A DNA stretch of 64,000 nt, from contig CAWDIJ010000010.1 of NCBI GenBank assembly GCA_963802375.1, positions 310,001 through 374,000 of the forward strand. Direction: 5' to 3'. The notes beneath the pieces were generated by a model that had not been told where the DNA came from, made no database searches, and saw only the letters and a list, made by a program, of their open reading frames with translations. This DNA comes from JACDAN01 sp963802375. Lineage in GTDB: Bacteria; Actinomycetota; Thermoleophilia; Gaiellales; Gaiellaceae. Of the stretch, positions 25,165 to 33,642 are shown piece by piece (position 1 is the first letter of the stretch; each line of letters opens with the position of its first letter). A program made the translations under genes and the position numbers.

Positions 25165-25847
25165 GACGCGCCAACCCTACGCAGTGCCCGCCAGAAGAGG
25201 AGCTGGGACAACTCCTGGGCGACTTCGGCGAGAACCTGGAGATCGTCCAGCCCGCTCTGGCGTCGTTCGGGGTTCCTGGCGCGAAGGGCTGGGGCGACGA
25301 CCGCCGCCAGAAGCCCGACCTCGCGGTCGGATGCAGACCGGAACGACCGGAGATGGCGCGCATCGATCCCGAACCGCGCGAGCTTTCCGCAAGCCGCCGC
25401 GACGTCGACCTCGCTCTGCCGGTAGAGCCGTTCACCGCCGTCGATGCGAGCCTCGATCAGCCCGTACTCCTCGAGCTGGCGAGCCAGCGCCGGAGTCACT
25501 GCGGCGCGCTCGCACAGCTCCGAGAGCTCGACTTCCTCGTCCTCGGCGCTGCCGGCGCCTGTACGCCTTCGGCGGCTCGTCGCAGTCGACGCGAGCTCCT
25601 GGCGAATCACACGCAGTGGGAGAAACTCGTCGCGCTGGAGACGCAGGATCGTCCTGAGGCGGTCGACGTCGTCCTCCGCGAAGAGCCGGTAGCGGCCGGG
25701 GGTTCGCCGCGGAGCGAGCAGCCCCTGCTCCTCGAGGTAGCGGATCTTCGAGATCGAGATGTCGGGAAACTCCTCGCGCAAGAGCCGGCAGACCGCGCCG
25801 ATCGTGAGCGGCCTCTCCTCGGCCTGGGTGACAGCGGTCGCGCTCAC
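25161..25847 (-). CDS. MerR-family regulator, FtsR-like
   Basis: 228 residues. An N-terminal winged HTH (LTIGAVCRLLREEF, ISKIRYLEEQGLLAPRRTPGRYRLF) is followed by a second MerR-like helical module (about residues 110-160: LSELCERAAVTPALARQLEEYGLI). This two-module build and its place directly after an FHA gene match actinobacterial FtsR (Rv1828-like), which activates ftsZ in corynebacteria. The target here is not shown by the sequence. It overlaps both neighbours by 4 bases. Confidence 0.8.
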   Translation of the reverse strand: MSATAVTQAEERPLTIGAVCRLLREEFPDISISKIRYLEEQGLLAPRRTPGRYRLFAEDDVDRLRTILRLQRDEFLPLRVIRQELASTATSRRRRTGAGSAEDEEVELSELCERAAVTPALARQLEEYGLIEARIDGGERLYRQSEVDVAAACGKLARFGIDARHLRSFRSASDREVGLLAAVVAPALRARNPERRQSGLDDLQVLAEVAQELSQLLFWRALRRVGAS

Positions 25848-26305
25848 TGCTCCAGGAAGGTCAGTCGATACTTGCCGACCTGCACCTCGTCGCCGTCGGC
25901 AAGCGGTGAGGAATCGATGCGCCGCTTGTTCACGAACGTGCCGTTGAGGCTTCCCTGATCCTCGATCGTGAACGAGCCCTCGCCCCGCACCAGTACGGCG
26001 TGCTTGCGGGAGACCGTGACGTCGTCGAGGAAGATGTCGCAGTCGGGCGAGCGGCCGATCGTCGTGCGATTCCCTTTCGGGACGAAATGCTCGCCGGCGC
26101 GGCCGCCACCTGACCGAACCACGAGCGCCGGCCCCTCCATTCCGAGATCCTCGAGCGGCGACTGGTCGTCTAGCTCCTCAGGGGTGAACGCGACGGTCGT
26201 GTCCGCCCCGGACTGGTCGCGCACGAGCGCCGCGCCGCATCTGGAGCAGAAGTTCGCGGCCTCCGGGTTCTGGAACCCGCACTCGGGGCAGTACACATGC
26301 GGCAC
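25844..26305 (-). CDS. FHA-domain protein, GarA/OdhI-like, with zinc ribbon
   Basis: 153 residues. N-terminal four-cysteine ribbon (CPECG, CSRCGAAL), then a short segment with adjacent threonines (ADTTVAFTPEE). A C-terminal FHA domain follows (TIGRSPDCDIFLDD, VSRKHA, SLNGTFVNKRRI). In GarA/OdhI a Thr-Thr motif just before the FHA domain is phosphorylated by Ser/Thr kinases and then bound by the same FHA domain, switching control of 2-oxoglutarate metabolism. The layout fits, but the zinc ribbon is extra. The GTG start has GGAG upstream. Paired with the FtsR-like gene as in mycobacteria. Confidence 0.82.
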   Translation of the reverse strand: MPHVYCPECGFQNPEAANFCSRCGAALVRDQSGADTTVAFTPEELDDQSPLEDLGMEGPALVVRSGGGRAGEHFVPKGNRTTIGRSPDCDIFLDDVTVSRKHAVLVRGEGSFTIEDQGSLNGTFVNKRRIDSSPLADGDEVQVGKYRLTFLEQ

Positions 26306-26354
26306 TAGTGCTCCTTCCAGTGCTGCTGCCCCGCTTCTGGGTCGCGAGCATCAA

Positions 26355-26420
26355 GCCAGAGGTCGCCCTCGTCCGAGCCCAGGCCAGGGAGCCTTGGCGA
26401 GAACGAGGGTGGGCTCTGGC
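26355..26420 (-). other. Long hairpin between rsiG and the FHA gene
   Basis: GCCAGAG/CTCTGGC at the base and CCCTCGT/ACGAGGG above it enclose a loop of about 30 bases. It lies in the 163-base gap and could act as an attenuator or terminator after rsiG. No T-run follows. Confidence 0.45.
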
Positions 26421-26468
26421 GCCGTGTGATCGCGGGCCAGAAGTCGGCGTGTAGTGCTGGGAGGGGCA

Positions 26469-26720
26469 CTAGGCCTCGGGCGGCGCGGCCTTGCCCGCCA
26501 GGATCGCAGCAAGCTTGTCGACGTCGACTTCGCTGAGCGGCCCCTGCCCTGCTCCTTCCTGCTGCTGCAGCCGTGAGACGAGCTCGGCGCGAAGGATGTC
26601 GATCTTCCCGTGCAGGAGCCGTCGCCGGTACGAAACCTCCTGCTCCTCGCGCTGGAGATCGTCGATGAACGATTTCAGCTCCTTGTCGGAGAGGGATGCG
26701 AGATCGGGCAACGGTTCCAT
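26469..26720 (-). CDS. rsiG: RsiG-like anti-sigma factor, single-helix c-di-GMP-binding type
   Basis: 83 residues, almost wholly helical. It carries the RsiG signature E-x3-S-x2-R-x3-Q-x3-D as E26, S30, R33, H37, D41 (around EEQEVSYRRRLLHGKID), with His in place of the usual Gln. In Streptomyces RsiG has this motif on two helices and sequesters sigma WhiG when c-di-GMP is bound. In Rubrobacter a one-helix RsiG does so as a dimer, and the present protein fits that form. No whiG is in the window. ATG start; it lies between the GDP-mannose gene and the FHA operon. Confidence 0.75.
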   Translation of the reverse strand: MEPLPDLASLSDKELKSFIDDLQREEQEVSYRRRLLHGKIDILRAELVSRLQQQEGAGQGPLSEVDVDKLAAILAGKAAPPEA

Positions 26721-26793
26721 GCAGCGCCTTTCGGTCGAGGGTCAGTTAATCAGTCGAGCGGCTAAGGGTCAACCTCAACTTGAGCGTTTGCGA

Positions 26794-29304
26794 TCAAGCG
26801 CCGGTATCGCCGCCGTTCTGAAGCACATCTTCTACGAGCGTGCGCAACTCCTGCTCCAACTCCGCCGACGCATCCTCGCTCTCGCCCTCGGCGTAGACGT
26901 GGACGAGCGGCTCGTCCGGGTCGGGAAGCACCTGCGCCCAGCCGCGCTCGTCGAAGATCTTGATCCCGTCGCGAAGGTCGACGTCCCGATCTTTCAGACG
27001 CTCGGTTAGGACCCGCATGACCAATCCCTTCTGCGCCCACGGGCACGGCACCTGCCTGTGCACGACGTGAGAGACCGGCAGCTCCGCGACGACGTCCGAG
27101 AGCTTGCGGTCAACCGGGGCGAGGAGCTCGAGGAGCTTGCAGAGGCTGGCGATCGCGTCGTACGCGGGCAGGAACTCCGGGAAGACGTAGCCGCCCCCCA
27201 CGGCGCCGGCGAAGATGACGCCGTCCTCTGCCGCCGCCTTCGTGAGCTCGGCGAGCGAGGCCGGAGTTCGGACCACTTCCAGGCTGCTTCCTTCGACGAG
27301 CCGTTCGACCTGGCTCGTGACGGTCACCGGGAACGCGAGCTTGCCGACGCGTCCGTTGCTCCCGATCAGGCGGAGGTACAGCAGCAGCGCCTGCTCGACA
27401 GGGATCTCCCGCGCCTGGTCGTCGATCAGATAGAGGCGCTCCGCGGCACGGTCGAAGACCACCCCGAGGTCCGCACCCACCGCCCCTACCAGACGTTTGG
27501 TCTGGCCGACGAGGCCCCGCAGCGTCGCCGTCTCCCCGGGCGGGAGGTCGGGTGTGAACGCATGCGCGGCAACTGCCTCGACGCCCAGGGGCCCGAGCAG
27601 CAGCGGCAGGACGAAGGACGCGGCCGAGTAGCCGTAGTCGACGACGATCCGGAAGCCGCGCTTGCGGATCGCTTCGCGATCCAAATTGGCGAGGAGGTCG
27701 TCGGCGTAGCCCTCGCGCGCTCTCGCCGGGTAGCTGATCTCACCCACGTCTGCGGCGGCGACACGCCGGAGCTCGTGCCGGCTGAAGTGCTTCTCGATCT
27801 CCTTCTGGAAGGAGCTCGACGCCTCGATGCCGGGATGCTCGAAGAACTGGATCCTCACAACCTCCACGTCGGCGCTGCTGAGACCCACGTGGAACCCGGC
27901 GTCGTAGCCATGGCTCTTGAGGAGGTGCCGTGAGACTGCCGCCGGGAGCACTCGCAGGTCGGCGGCGTTGACCCCGGTCGAGTTGATGCCGGAGATCATC
28001 GCGCGCTTGATCATCCGGCAGGCTGGCGCCGACTCGCGGCTCGCAACCACACGGGCGCCGCGCTTGAGCGCCGTGCCCAACGCAGCTGCGATCTTGAGCG
28101 CCGTGTCCGGTGTGAGATCGACGTTGACCAGGCCCATGACCGCGCCCTGGCCGAAGAGCTGCGGCGTCGAGCGCGCTTCGAAGATGAGGTTCTCGTGGAC
28201 CTGCGAGCCGGACTCCACCTCCTTGAAGGGGAAGATCCGGACGCCGGGCATGATCACGCTCTCGGCGCCGATCTTGACCTCGTCTCCGATCGCGACGCCC
28301 TCGTGGATGCGCACGTGCGAGCGGATGTCGCAGTTCCGGCCGACGACCGCGTTCTCGATGACCGCGCTGCGGCCAATGTGGGTCGAGGCGTCGATGACGG
28401 ACGCCACTGTCCGCGCACGGTCGCGCAGCGTCACGCTCGAGGAGAGCACCGAGTAGGGCCCGACGGTGGCGTCCGCCCCGATCCGGCAGTAGTTGCCGAG
28501 ATACGCCGGGCCCTCGATCCGGTCGATGTCGTCGATCTCCACGCCTTCGCCGAGCCAGACGTTGCCGCGGAGCCGGACACCGGGGATGTCGAGGCGGACA
28601 CGCCCGTCAAGGGCGTCGAAGTTCGCCTGGCGGTACTGGTCGAGGTCGCCGACGTCCTGCCAGTAGCCCTCGACGACATGGCCGTAGACGGGCCGGCCCA
28701 TCTCCAGGAGCAACGGGAAGAGCTCCTTGGAGAAGTCGTACGGCCGGTCGGTGGGGACGTGATTGAGCACTTCCGGCTCGATCACGTAGACGCCCGTGTT
28801 GATCGTGTCCGAGAACACCTGGCTCCACGAAGGCTTCTCGAGGAAGCGCTCGACGCGCCCATCGCTGTCCGTGACGACGATGCCGAACTCGAGCGGGTTC
28901 TCGACGGACTTCAGCGCGAGCGTGGCCGCCGAGCCCTTCTCCTTATGGAACTCGACGAGCTTGGTCAGGTCGAAGTCGCAGAGGGCATCGCCGGAGATGA
29001 CGATGAACGTGTCATCGAGATGGTCGCTCGCCAGCCGCACCGATCCCGCAGTGCCGGCCGGCGACTCCTCGACCGAGTACTCGACGTTCGCCCCGATGCT
29101 CTCCCCGTTACCGAAGTAGCTCCGGATCGCCTGCGGCAGGAAGGCGACCGTGACGATGATGTCCTCGAAACCGTGGGCCTTGAGGAGCTCCACGATGTGC
29201 TCCATGCACGGCTTACCGACGATCGGCACCATCGGCTTCGGCTGGTTGGAGGTGAGCGGGCGAAGGCGCGTGCCCTCGCCGCCGGCCATGACGACGGCCT
29301 TCAT
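26794..29304 (-). CDS. Mannose-1-phosphate guanylyltransferase / phosphomannomutase-like fusion
   Basis: 836 residues. The N-terminal nucleotidyltransferase (MKAVVMAGGEGTRLRPLTSN, VISGDALCDFDL, FLEKPSW) is followed by left-handed beta-helix repeats (about residues 245-375). A phosphomannomutase-like half ends the protein. In that half the metal loop D-G-D-G-D-R reads FDRAAER and the phosphoserine motif is not evident, so mutase activity is doubtful. This degeneracy is common to the actinobacterial fusion family. It probably makes GDP-mannose or another NDP-sugar for surface glycans. ATG start overlaps pgsA by 4 bases. Confidence 0.88.
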   Translation of the reverse strand: MKAVVMAGGEGTRLRPLTSNQPKPMVPIVGKPCMEHIVELLKAHGFEDIIVTVAFLPQAIRSYFGNGESIGANVEYSVEESPAGTAGSVRLASDHLDDTFIVISGDALCDFDLTKLVEFHKEKGSAATLALKSVENPLEFGIVVTDSDGRVERFLEKPSWSQVFSDTINTGVYVIEPEVLNHVPTDRPYDFSKELFPLLLEMGRPVYGHVVEGYWQDVGDLDQYRQANFDALDGRVRLDIPGVRLRGNVWLGEGVEIDDIDRIEGPAYLGNYCRIGADATVGPYSVLSSSVTLRDRARTVASVIDASTHIGRSAVIENAVVGRNCDIRSHVRIHEGVAIGDEVKIGAESVIMPGVRIFPFKEVESGSQVHENLIFEARSTPQLFGQGAVMGLVNVDLTPDTALKIAAALGTALKRGARVVASRESAPACRMIKRAMISGINSTGVNAADLRVLPAAVSRHLLKSHGYDAGFHVGLSSADVEVVRIQFFEHPGIEASSSFQKEIEKHFSRHELRRVAAADVGEISYPARAREGYADDLLANLDREAIRKRGFRIVVDYGYSAASFVLPLLLGPLGVEAVAAHAFTPDLPPGETATLRGLVGQTKRLVGAVGADLGVVFDRAAERLYLIDDQAREIPVEQALLLYLRLIGSNGRVGKLAFPVTVTSQVERLVEGSSLEVVRTPASLAELTKAAAEDGVIFAGAVGGGYVFPEFLPAYDAIASLCKLLELLAPVDRKLSDVVAELPVSHVVHRQVPCPWAQKGLVMRVLTERLKDRDVDLRDGIKIFDERGWAQVLPDPDEPLVHVYAEGESEDASAELEQELRTLVEDVLQNGGDTGA

Positions 29305-29849
29305 GTCCGGCTCCTCAGCGCGCCGACGACGTAGGCGGCGCCGGCGAAGAGCGACAGCGCGAGGCCCATCCAGAAGAGCGCGTACGGGAAGTCTGTGCCC
29401 TCCTCGGTCGCCAGCATGAGCGCGAGCGACGCATAGAGGATCCAGGTCGCCAACTTCCCGGCAAAGCTGACTGAGAGCTCGTAACCACGCGGCACGATCA
29501 GCTTGTACCCACCGATCAGCACGGCGTCACGAGCCAGGATCAGAACGAGCGCCGGCCACGGCACGCGCCCGTGCAGGAAGAGCCCGATCACCGCCGTGTC
29601 GATCATCAGCCTGTCGGCCAGCGGGTCTGCGACGGTCCCGAACCGCGACTCCACGTGCCAGCGACGGGCGAGCCAACCGTCGATCTGATCGGTCACAGCG
29701 GCGGCGGCGAAGAGGATCGCTGCGGGCCAGCTGTGACCTCCGTCGGCGTTCACCAGCAGGACGATGAACGCCGGGATCGCGGCGAAGCGCGCGATCGTCA
29801 GCGCGTTCGGGATCTGCGCAAGGCGCAGCGGGACGACTCGTTCCGCCAT
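29301..29849 (-). CDS. pgsA: CDP-alcohol phosphatidyltransferase (PgsA-like)
   Basis: 182 residues, multi-pass membrane enzyme. The CDP-alcohol transferase signature is complete: D-x2-D-G-x2-A-R in DQIDGWLARR, then G-x3-D-x3-D in GTVADPLADR. It is most like phosphatidylglycerophosphate synthase (N-terminus LRLAQIPNALTIARF); a phosphatidylinositol-phosphate synthase is less likely. ATG 29849 is taken; the open frame upstream has no membrane-protein character. It is co-transcribed with the mannose gene and divergent from hutF. Confidence 0.88.
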   Translation of the reverse strand: MAERVVPLRLAQIPNALTIARFAAIPAFIVLLVNADGGHSWPAAILFAAAAVTDQIDGWLARRWHVESRFGTVADPLADRLMIDTAVIGLFLHGRVPWPALVLILARDAVLIGGYKLIVPRGYELSVSFAGKLATWILYASLALMLATEEGTDFPYALFWMGLALSLFAGAAYVVGALRSRT

Positions 29850-29990
29850 CCCGAGCAAGGATAGTTGGCACTCGGCGACTTCCCCAGCTGGGACGCTGGG
29901 GCCTCCAGCCTCCTCCCCACTTCGAGCGTATCGAGCGGCGGCGCACGCGTGGGACACGAGACCGGCTCGCAAGTGTGACGATGCGTCCCC

Positions 29991-31010
29991 GTGGATGAGT
30001 CGCGCACACTGTCCGTTCCGGGTTTCGTCAACGCTCACTGCCACGCGTTTCAGCGGGCACTCCGGGGGCGCAGGACGGGCGGCGACTTCTGGGCGTGGCG
30101 CGAGGCCATGATCGCCGAGGCCGAGCGCCACACGCCGGAGACGGTTCGTGGCGAGTACGCCCAAGCGTACGGCGAGCTCCGCGCCACCGGCTACACGGCC
30201 GTGGGCGAGTTCCACTACCTCGGCCTGCCGGAGGCCCACGCAGTCGTCGAGGCTGCCCGCGAGGCCGAGATCGAGCTCGTGCTCCTGCTCAGCGCCTATG
30301 CGCGGGGAGGGATCGAGCGGTTCCGGCAAGGATCAACGGCGGAGTACTTCCGCCAGCTCGAGGAGCTGCGGGAGGCAGACGTCCGCGTCGGCTGTGCCCC
30401 CCACTCCGTCCGTGCCTGCCCGACCGACTGGCTCGAGGAGATCGCCGCCTACGCCGAGCGAGAGCGCCTGCCGCTGCACGTCCACGCCGACGAGCAGCCG
30501 CGCGAGATCGAGGAGTGCCTCGCGGAGCACGGCGTCCGGCCGATTGAGCTGCTCGCCCGCACGGGCTGCCTGGGCTCGCGGACGACCGTGGTGCATGCGA
30601 CACACGCCGACGACCGCGAGCTCGACCTCCTGGCCGAAGCTGGGGCGCGAGTCTGCCTCTGCCCGACGACCGAGGCGAACCTCGGCGACGGGTTCGCACC
30701 GGTCGTGCGCCTGCGCGAGCGGGGAATCGGGATCTGCATCGGCTCCGACTCCAACATCCGAATCGACCCGCTCGAGGAGCTGCGCGAGCTGGAGACCACC
30801 GCTCGCCGGCAAACGCTCAGCCGAGAGGTCTACGACGCCGGAACGCTGCTCTGCTTCGGCGCCGACGAGGGCGCGGCTTCACTCGGCCTCGAGGCCTGGC
30901 CGGACACCGCCGTCGATCTCGACCATCCCTCGCTGCGCTCGGTCGACCGAGGGGACGTCCTGGACGCCCTCGTCCTCGGTTGCGGCGCCGACGTCTTCGC
31001 GAGCGGCTAG
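29991..31010 (+). CDS. hutF: Amidohydrolase, probable formimidoylglutamate deiminase
   Basis: 339 residues, amidohydrolase superfamily. The metal ligands start with NAHCHAFQRALRGR. HVHADEQPREIEECLAEHG and VRPIELL are close to HutF, which deiminates N-formimino-glutamate in histidine breakdown; TVVHATHADD and SDSNIRID complete the site. It is shorter than typical HutF (about 450), lacking most of the N-terminal beta-sandwich. No other hut gene is present, so another deaminase of the same group cannot be excluded. GTG start. Confidence 0.75.
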   Translation: MDESRTLSVPGFVNAHCHAFQRALRGRRTGGDFWAWREAMIAEAERHTPETVRGEYAQAYGELRATGYTAVGEFHYLGLPEAHAVVEAAREAEIELVLLLSAYARGGIERFRQGSTAEYFRQLEELREADVRVGCAPHSVRACPTDWLEEIAAYAERERLPLHVHADEQPREIEECLAEHGVRPIELLARTGCLGSRTTVVHATHADDRELDLLAEAGARVCLCPTTEANLGDGFAPVVRLRERGIGICIGSDSNIRIDPLEELRELETTARRQTLSREVYDAGTLLCFGADEGAASLGLEAWPDTAVDLDHPSLRSVDRGDVLDALVLGCGADVFASG

Positions 31011-31327
31011 CAAGCGCGGACCCGCGCCGCGGAGCTGTCCGGGCCTCTACGTCGGACAGGTCGACGGACCCGCCTGGCTGACGGCACCCACCCCGCGCAG
31101 AAAACTGGCCCCACGGACTCGAACTCTGTTTGCCTCAGCTCAGATGCCTCGCGTGCCAGAAGGCGCGTCGGCGTACTTTGGGGCTTCGGCCGGAATTCTG
31201 GCTGCAGGGCCAGTGGAGACCATCATAGCCCTGAGTGTGTGATTCGTGTTGCAAGCTGTTTTTGTCTTAGACGACGCTGACCCCGCGCAGTCGGGATTTC
31301 TCCCCCGATTCCCGGAGAGCCGCTGAA
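31011..31327 (+). other. Non-coding stretch after hutF, edge of a decayed element
   Basis: 317 bases without a gene. A CTGTCCG/CGGACAG hairpin (31035-31059) may end hutF transcription. Around 31117-31135 there is a GACTCGAACTCTG-like string that resembles the antisense of a tRNA 3' half but cannot be completed into a tRNA. The composition is less GC-rich toward 31200-31330. Confidence 0.35.
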
Positions 31328-31558
31328 GTGAAGCGAGCTAAGACGGATGCTCGCGGTTATGGCTGGAAACATCAGCAGTTGCGCAGGAGCTTCGCGCGGC
31401 TCGTTGCAGCCGGCTTTGCGACCTGCGCTCACTGCGGAGGACCGATCGACCCGGACGACCCGTGGGATCTCGGCCATGACGATTACAACCGAAGCGTGTA
31501 TGCGGGCCCGGAGCACAGAGTCTGCAACAGGGCACAGCCAGTCGGAATCAGCGGGTGA
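31328..31558 (+). CDS. Short HNH endonuclease-like protein, probably truncated
   Basis: 76 residues from GTG 31328. C-x2-C in TCAHCGG, then DPWDLGHDD and GPEHRVCNRA reproduce the small phage-type HNH family (W-x-L-G-H-D ... G-P-E-H-R-x-C-N-R). Most relatives run on with a basic tail, which is missing here. It lies in the decayed region that also contains integrase remains, so it is probably a mobile-element relic and may be inactive. Confidence 0.55.
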   Translation: MKRAKTDARGYGWKHQQLRRSFARLVAAGFATCAHCGGPIDPDDPWDLGHDDYNRSVYAGPEHRVCNRAQPVGISG

Positions 31559-31619
31559 CTTCTCGTGTGTGGTGAGCTCTTGAAACGGTCTCCCCGTCCT
31601 TGCCCGCGCCGAGACTTGA

Positions 31620-31853
31620 TCCACAGTCCGCGCTGAGCTCGGACAGGTACCTGCAGAAGGCTTCCGGGTCGTCCGCGACAGCCGCCGCGCGATCATCGAG
31701 CAGAACGAATACCTCGACCGCGTCGTCCAGGCGGAGGAGAAACGCATCATCGAACTCGAAGACCAGCTCGCGCAGCGCCCCAGCTCACGCCCGCCCGTAC
31801 TCGGGCGAAACCGGCGATCCTCTAGAAGACCCTGCCGTTCTACCGGGTTGTGA
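31620..31853 (+). pseudogene. Start-less fragment encoding a short coiled coil
   Basis: A frame opened by a stop at 31617-31619 with no ATG/GTG/TTG reads through AELGQVPAEGFRVVRD, AIIEQNEYLDRVVQAEE and KRIIELEDQLAQR to TGA 31851. The heptad-like pattern looks like real protein; the rest is arginine-rich noise. Best read as a fragment of a phage or integrative-element gene. Confidence 0.4.
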
Positions 31854-31942
31854 GGCGAACGCGTGGTTCAGGGTAGAGAAATTTCCCCTGCGGTATTGAG
31901 GTGGGACACCTCACCCGATCGGGTCAGGGTGCGGCGCGCAGC

Positions 31943-32854
31943 TCACGCAGTGTCGCCGAGCTTCTTCTCGTACATCACCCAGCCGAGCTCGGGCGTCATT
32001 CCGGCGCGCTCGTAGAGGCGAAACGCGCCCGTGTCGCTTGCCGCGTCGACGCCGAGCCCGACGCTGTGCTCGCCCCGCTCCCAGAAGCGTCCGAACGAGT
32101 CGCGGAGGAGCGCCGCGCCCACGCCTTGCTTGCGCCAGGGGCGACGTGTGAAGAGCACGTGGACCCATCCGCCCCCGTACGTGTCGCTTGTGCAGATCGT
32201 CCCGGCGGCGATCTCGTCCCCGGCGCGGACGGCGCACCAGAGTGTCGGGTCGAAGCGCCCGCTCTCGAGGTGGAACCTCGACCACGACTCGAAATCGCGT
32301 GGCGTGTACTCCCAGTGATCCGCGAACGCCTCCTGGTGCGCGGCGTGGAACTCGCGCGCGTCATGATTCGGGTCGAACGGAAGTACTTGCAGCCCGTCCG
32401 GCCACTCGGGTGCGGGCGGCGGCGCCTTGAGCTCGATCCGCAGTTCGCGGAACACGCGCACAGGGCGGTAGCCCAGCAACTCGAGCAACCTGCAAGCGGC
32501 GGAGTCGGCCTCCAAGACGCCGTTTTGGATCCTGCGTGCGCCGCGCCGGGCCGCGTCCTCCTCGAGCCCGGTCGCTATCAGCTGCCCGATCCCGCGCCCG
32601 AGCGCGTCGGGGTGGACGTACCCATCGGCGCGCCAGAGCTCGCCGCGCTCGCGCATCGCGCCGTAGCCGACAATGCGGTCGCCATCGCGAACGACACGCG
32701 TGTTCTGCTCGAGGTCGAGCTCTGCCCACTCGTCCTCCAGATCGGCCTGCGAGAACGCGCTTTGGCCGTACAGCGACGACTCGAGCGCCACGATGACCTC
32801 GGTCACCGCCGCCGCGTCGGCGGCGACCGCAGGTGTGAGGAAGACGCGCTCCAT
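31943..32854 (-). CDS. Tandem GNAT-domain acetyltransferase
   Basis: 303 residues with two GNAT folds. The first has YVHPDALGRGIGQLIATGL (acetyl-CoA loop, about residues 79-97). The second has FTRRPWRKQGVGAALLRDSF (about 230-250) and GVDAASDTGAFRLYERAGM. The double-GNAT build and length recall mycothiol synthase MshD, but no other mycothiol gene is here and the resemblance may be only architectural. ATG start. It sits intact between element fragments, so it is either resident or cargo. Confidence 0.75.
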   Translation of the reverse strand: MERVFLTPAVAADAAAVTEVIVALESSLYGQSAFSQADLEDEWAELDLEQNTRVVRDGDRIVGYGAMRERGELWRADGYVHPDALGRGIGQLIATGLEEDAARRGARRIQNGVLEADSAACRLLELLGYRPVRVFRELRIELKAPPPAPEWPDGLQVLPFDPNHDAREFHAAHQEAFADHWEYTPRDFESWSRFHLESGRFDPTLWCAVRAGDEIAAGTICTSDTYGGGWVHVLFTRRPWRKQGVGAALLRDSFGRFWERGEHSVGLGVDAASDTGAFRLYERAGMTPELGWVMYEKKLGDTA

Positions 32855-32939
32855 GCCAGCACGCTACGTCACCAAGGATGCCCGAACCTCCTGCGTCAAG
32901 TCAGAAGCCGCCACTCCGTTTCTGCCGGGTGCCACTGGG

Positions 32940-33332
32940 TCAGCCAGCGTCGCCGCTTCGTACCGTGCCGCTGCGTCAGCGCGTTCTCGACGCCCTCGAC
33001 GCCCTGCCCCACGCCTGGCTGGATACGCCACTGCTCTTTCCCGGAGTCCGCGGCGGCACCTGAACCTGCACTGCTGGCGACGGACGAGTGGCGTCCCGCG
33101 GTTGCGGCGGCGGGGCTCGCCTACCGTCCCCCTAAACTCGATGCGGCACACCTTCGCAGCCTTCTCGATCGCGGCCGGCATCCCCACCTTCCTGTTCTCC
33201 CGTCAGACCGGCACATCGGTCGAGCAGATCGAGAAGACCTACGGCCACCTGCTCCCGGACGCGGCCGAGTTCACCCGCGGACAGCTCGACGCGTTCGACG
33301 CCCTTCAGGGGCACGAAGCGGCGGAAAAATAG
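32940..33332 (+). pseudogene. Tyrosine recombinase (integrase), decayed C-terminal part
   Basis: Three frames carry successive parts of one integrase. These are VPLRQRVLDALDALPHAW with DTPLLFPGVRGG (up to 33060), then a W-R-R / DEWRPAVAAAGLAYRP segment, then MRHTFAAFSIAAGIPTF with IEKTYGHLLPD. The last holds the H of the R-H-R-Y set and the region just before the catalytic Tyr. At least two frameshifts and a stop separate them. It ends 87 bases from the 3' end of tRNA-Pro, the usual attachment-site geometry. Confidence 0.8.
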
Positions 33333-33387
33333 GCGTTCTGCCGTCTAGCTGCCGTCACAAATACTGCCGCGTTAGCTGCCTCGAACC

Positions 33388-33415
33388 AAAAAGGCCCCTC
33401 TTGTAGGGGCCTTTT
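33388..33415 (-). terminator. Terminator after tRNA-Pro
   Basis: AAAAGGCCCC/GGGGCCTTTT around a 7-base loop; on the - strand the hairpin is followed by T residues just past the tRNA 3' end. Symmetric, so it can also stop + strand transcripts. Confidence 0.85.
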
Positions 33416-33418
33416 CAA

Positions 33419-33493
33419 TCGGGGCGCCGAGATTTGAACTCGGGACCTCTAGTCCCCCAGACTAGCGCGCTAACCAGGCTGCGCCACGCCCCG
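33419..33493 (-). tRNA. tRNA-Pro (anticodon GGG)
   Basis: 75 bases. Acceptor stem CGGGGCG/CGCCCCG with discriminator A, D arm GCGCAGCCTGGTTAGCGC, anticodon stem-loop CTAGT-CTGGGGG-ACTAG with anticodon GGG, T arm CCGAG-TTCAAAT-CTCGG. CCA is not encoded. The 3' end faces the integrase relic. Confidence 0.97.
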
Positions 33494-33642
33494 GAACGCC
33501 GACCACGATAACAAGCACCCCTGGAACCCGAAACCGCGGTTAGGTGCGCCCGCCACCGACGGGCCGACAACTCACAGGTCGACGGGGCCTACTCCGCTCA
33601 TTGCCTCCAAGAGGCGCTCGGCCGTGTCGCACGAACATTCGC

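Noticed and set aside
26306..26472. Inverted repeat CTAGTGCnCCTnCCAG flanking the rsiG-FHA gap, considered as insertion-element ends
   Set aside because: No transposase or target duplication; the internal hairpin and the gene starts explain the region better.
31100..31140. tRNA-like string resembling a T arm on the - strand
   Set aside because: The putative T stem does not pair and no matching 5' half exists; at most a relic of an attachment site.
31901..33406. Long + strand frame across the GNAT gene and integrase relic
   Set aside because: First two thirds are antisense to the tandem-GNAT gene; only short stretches match integrase and in several frames.
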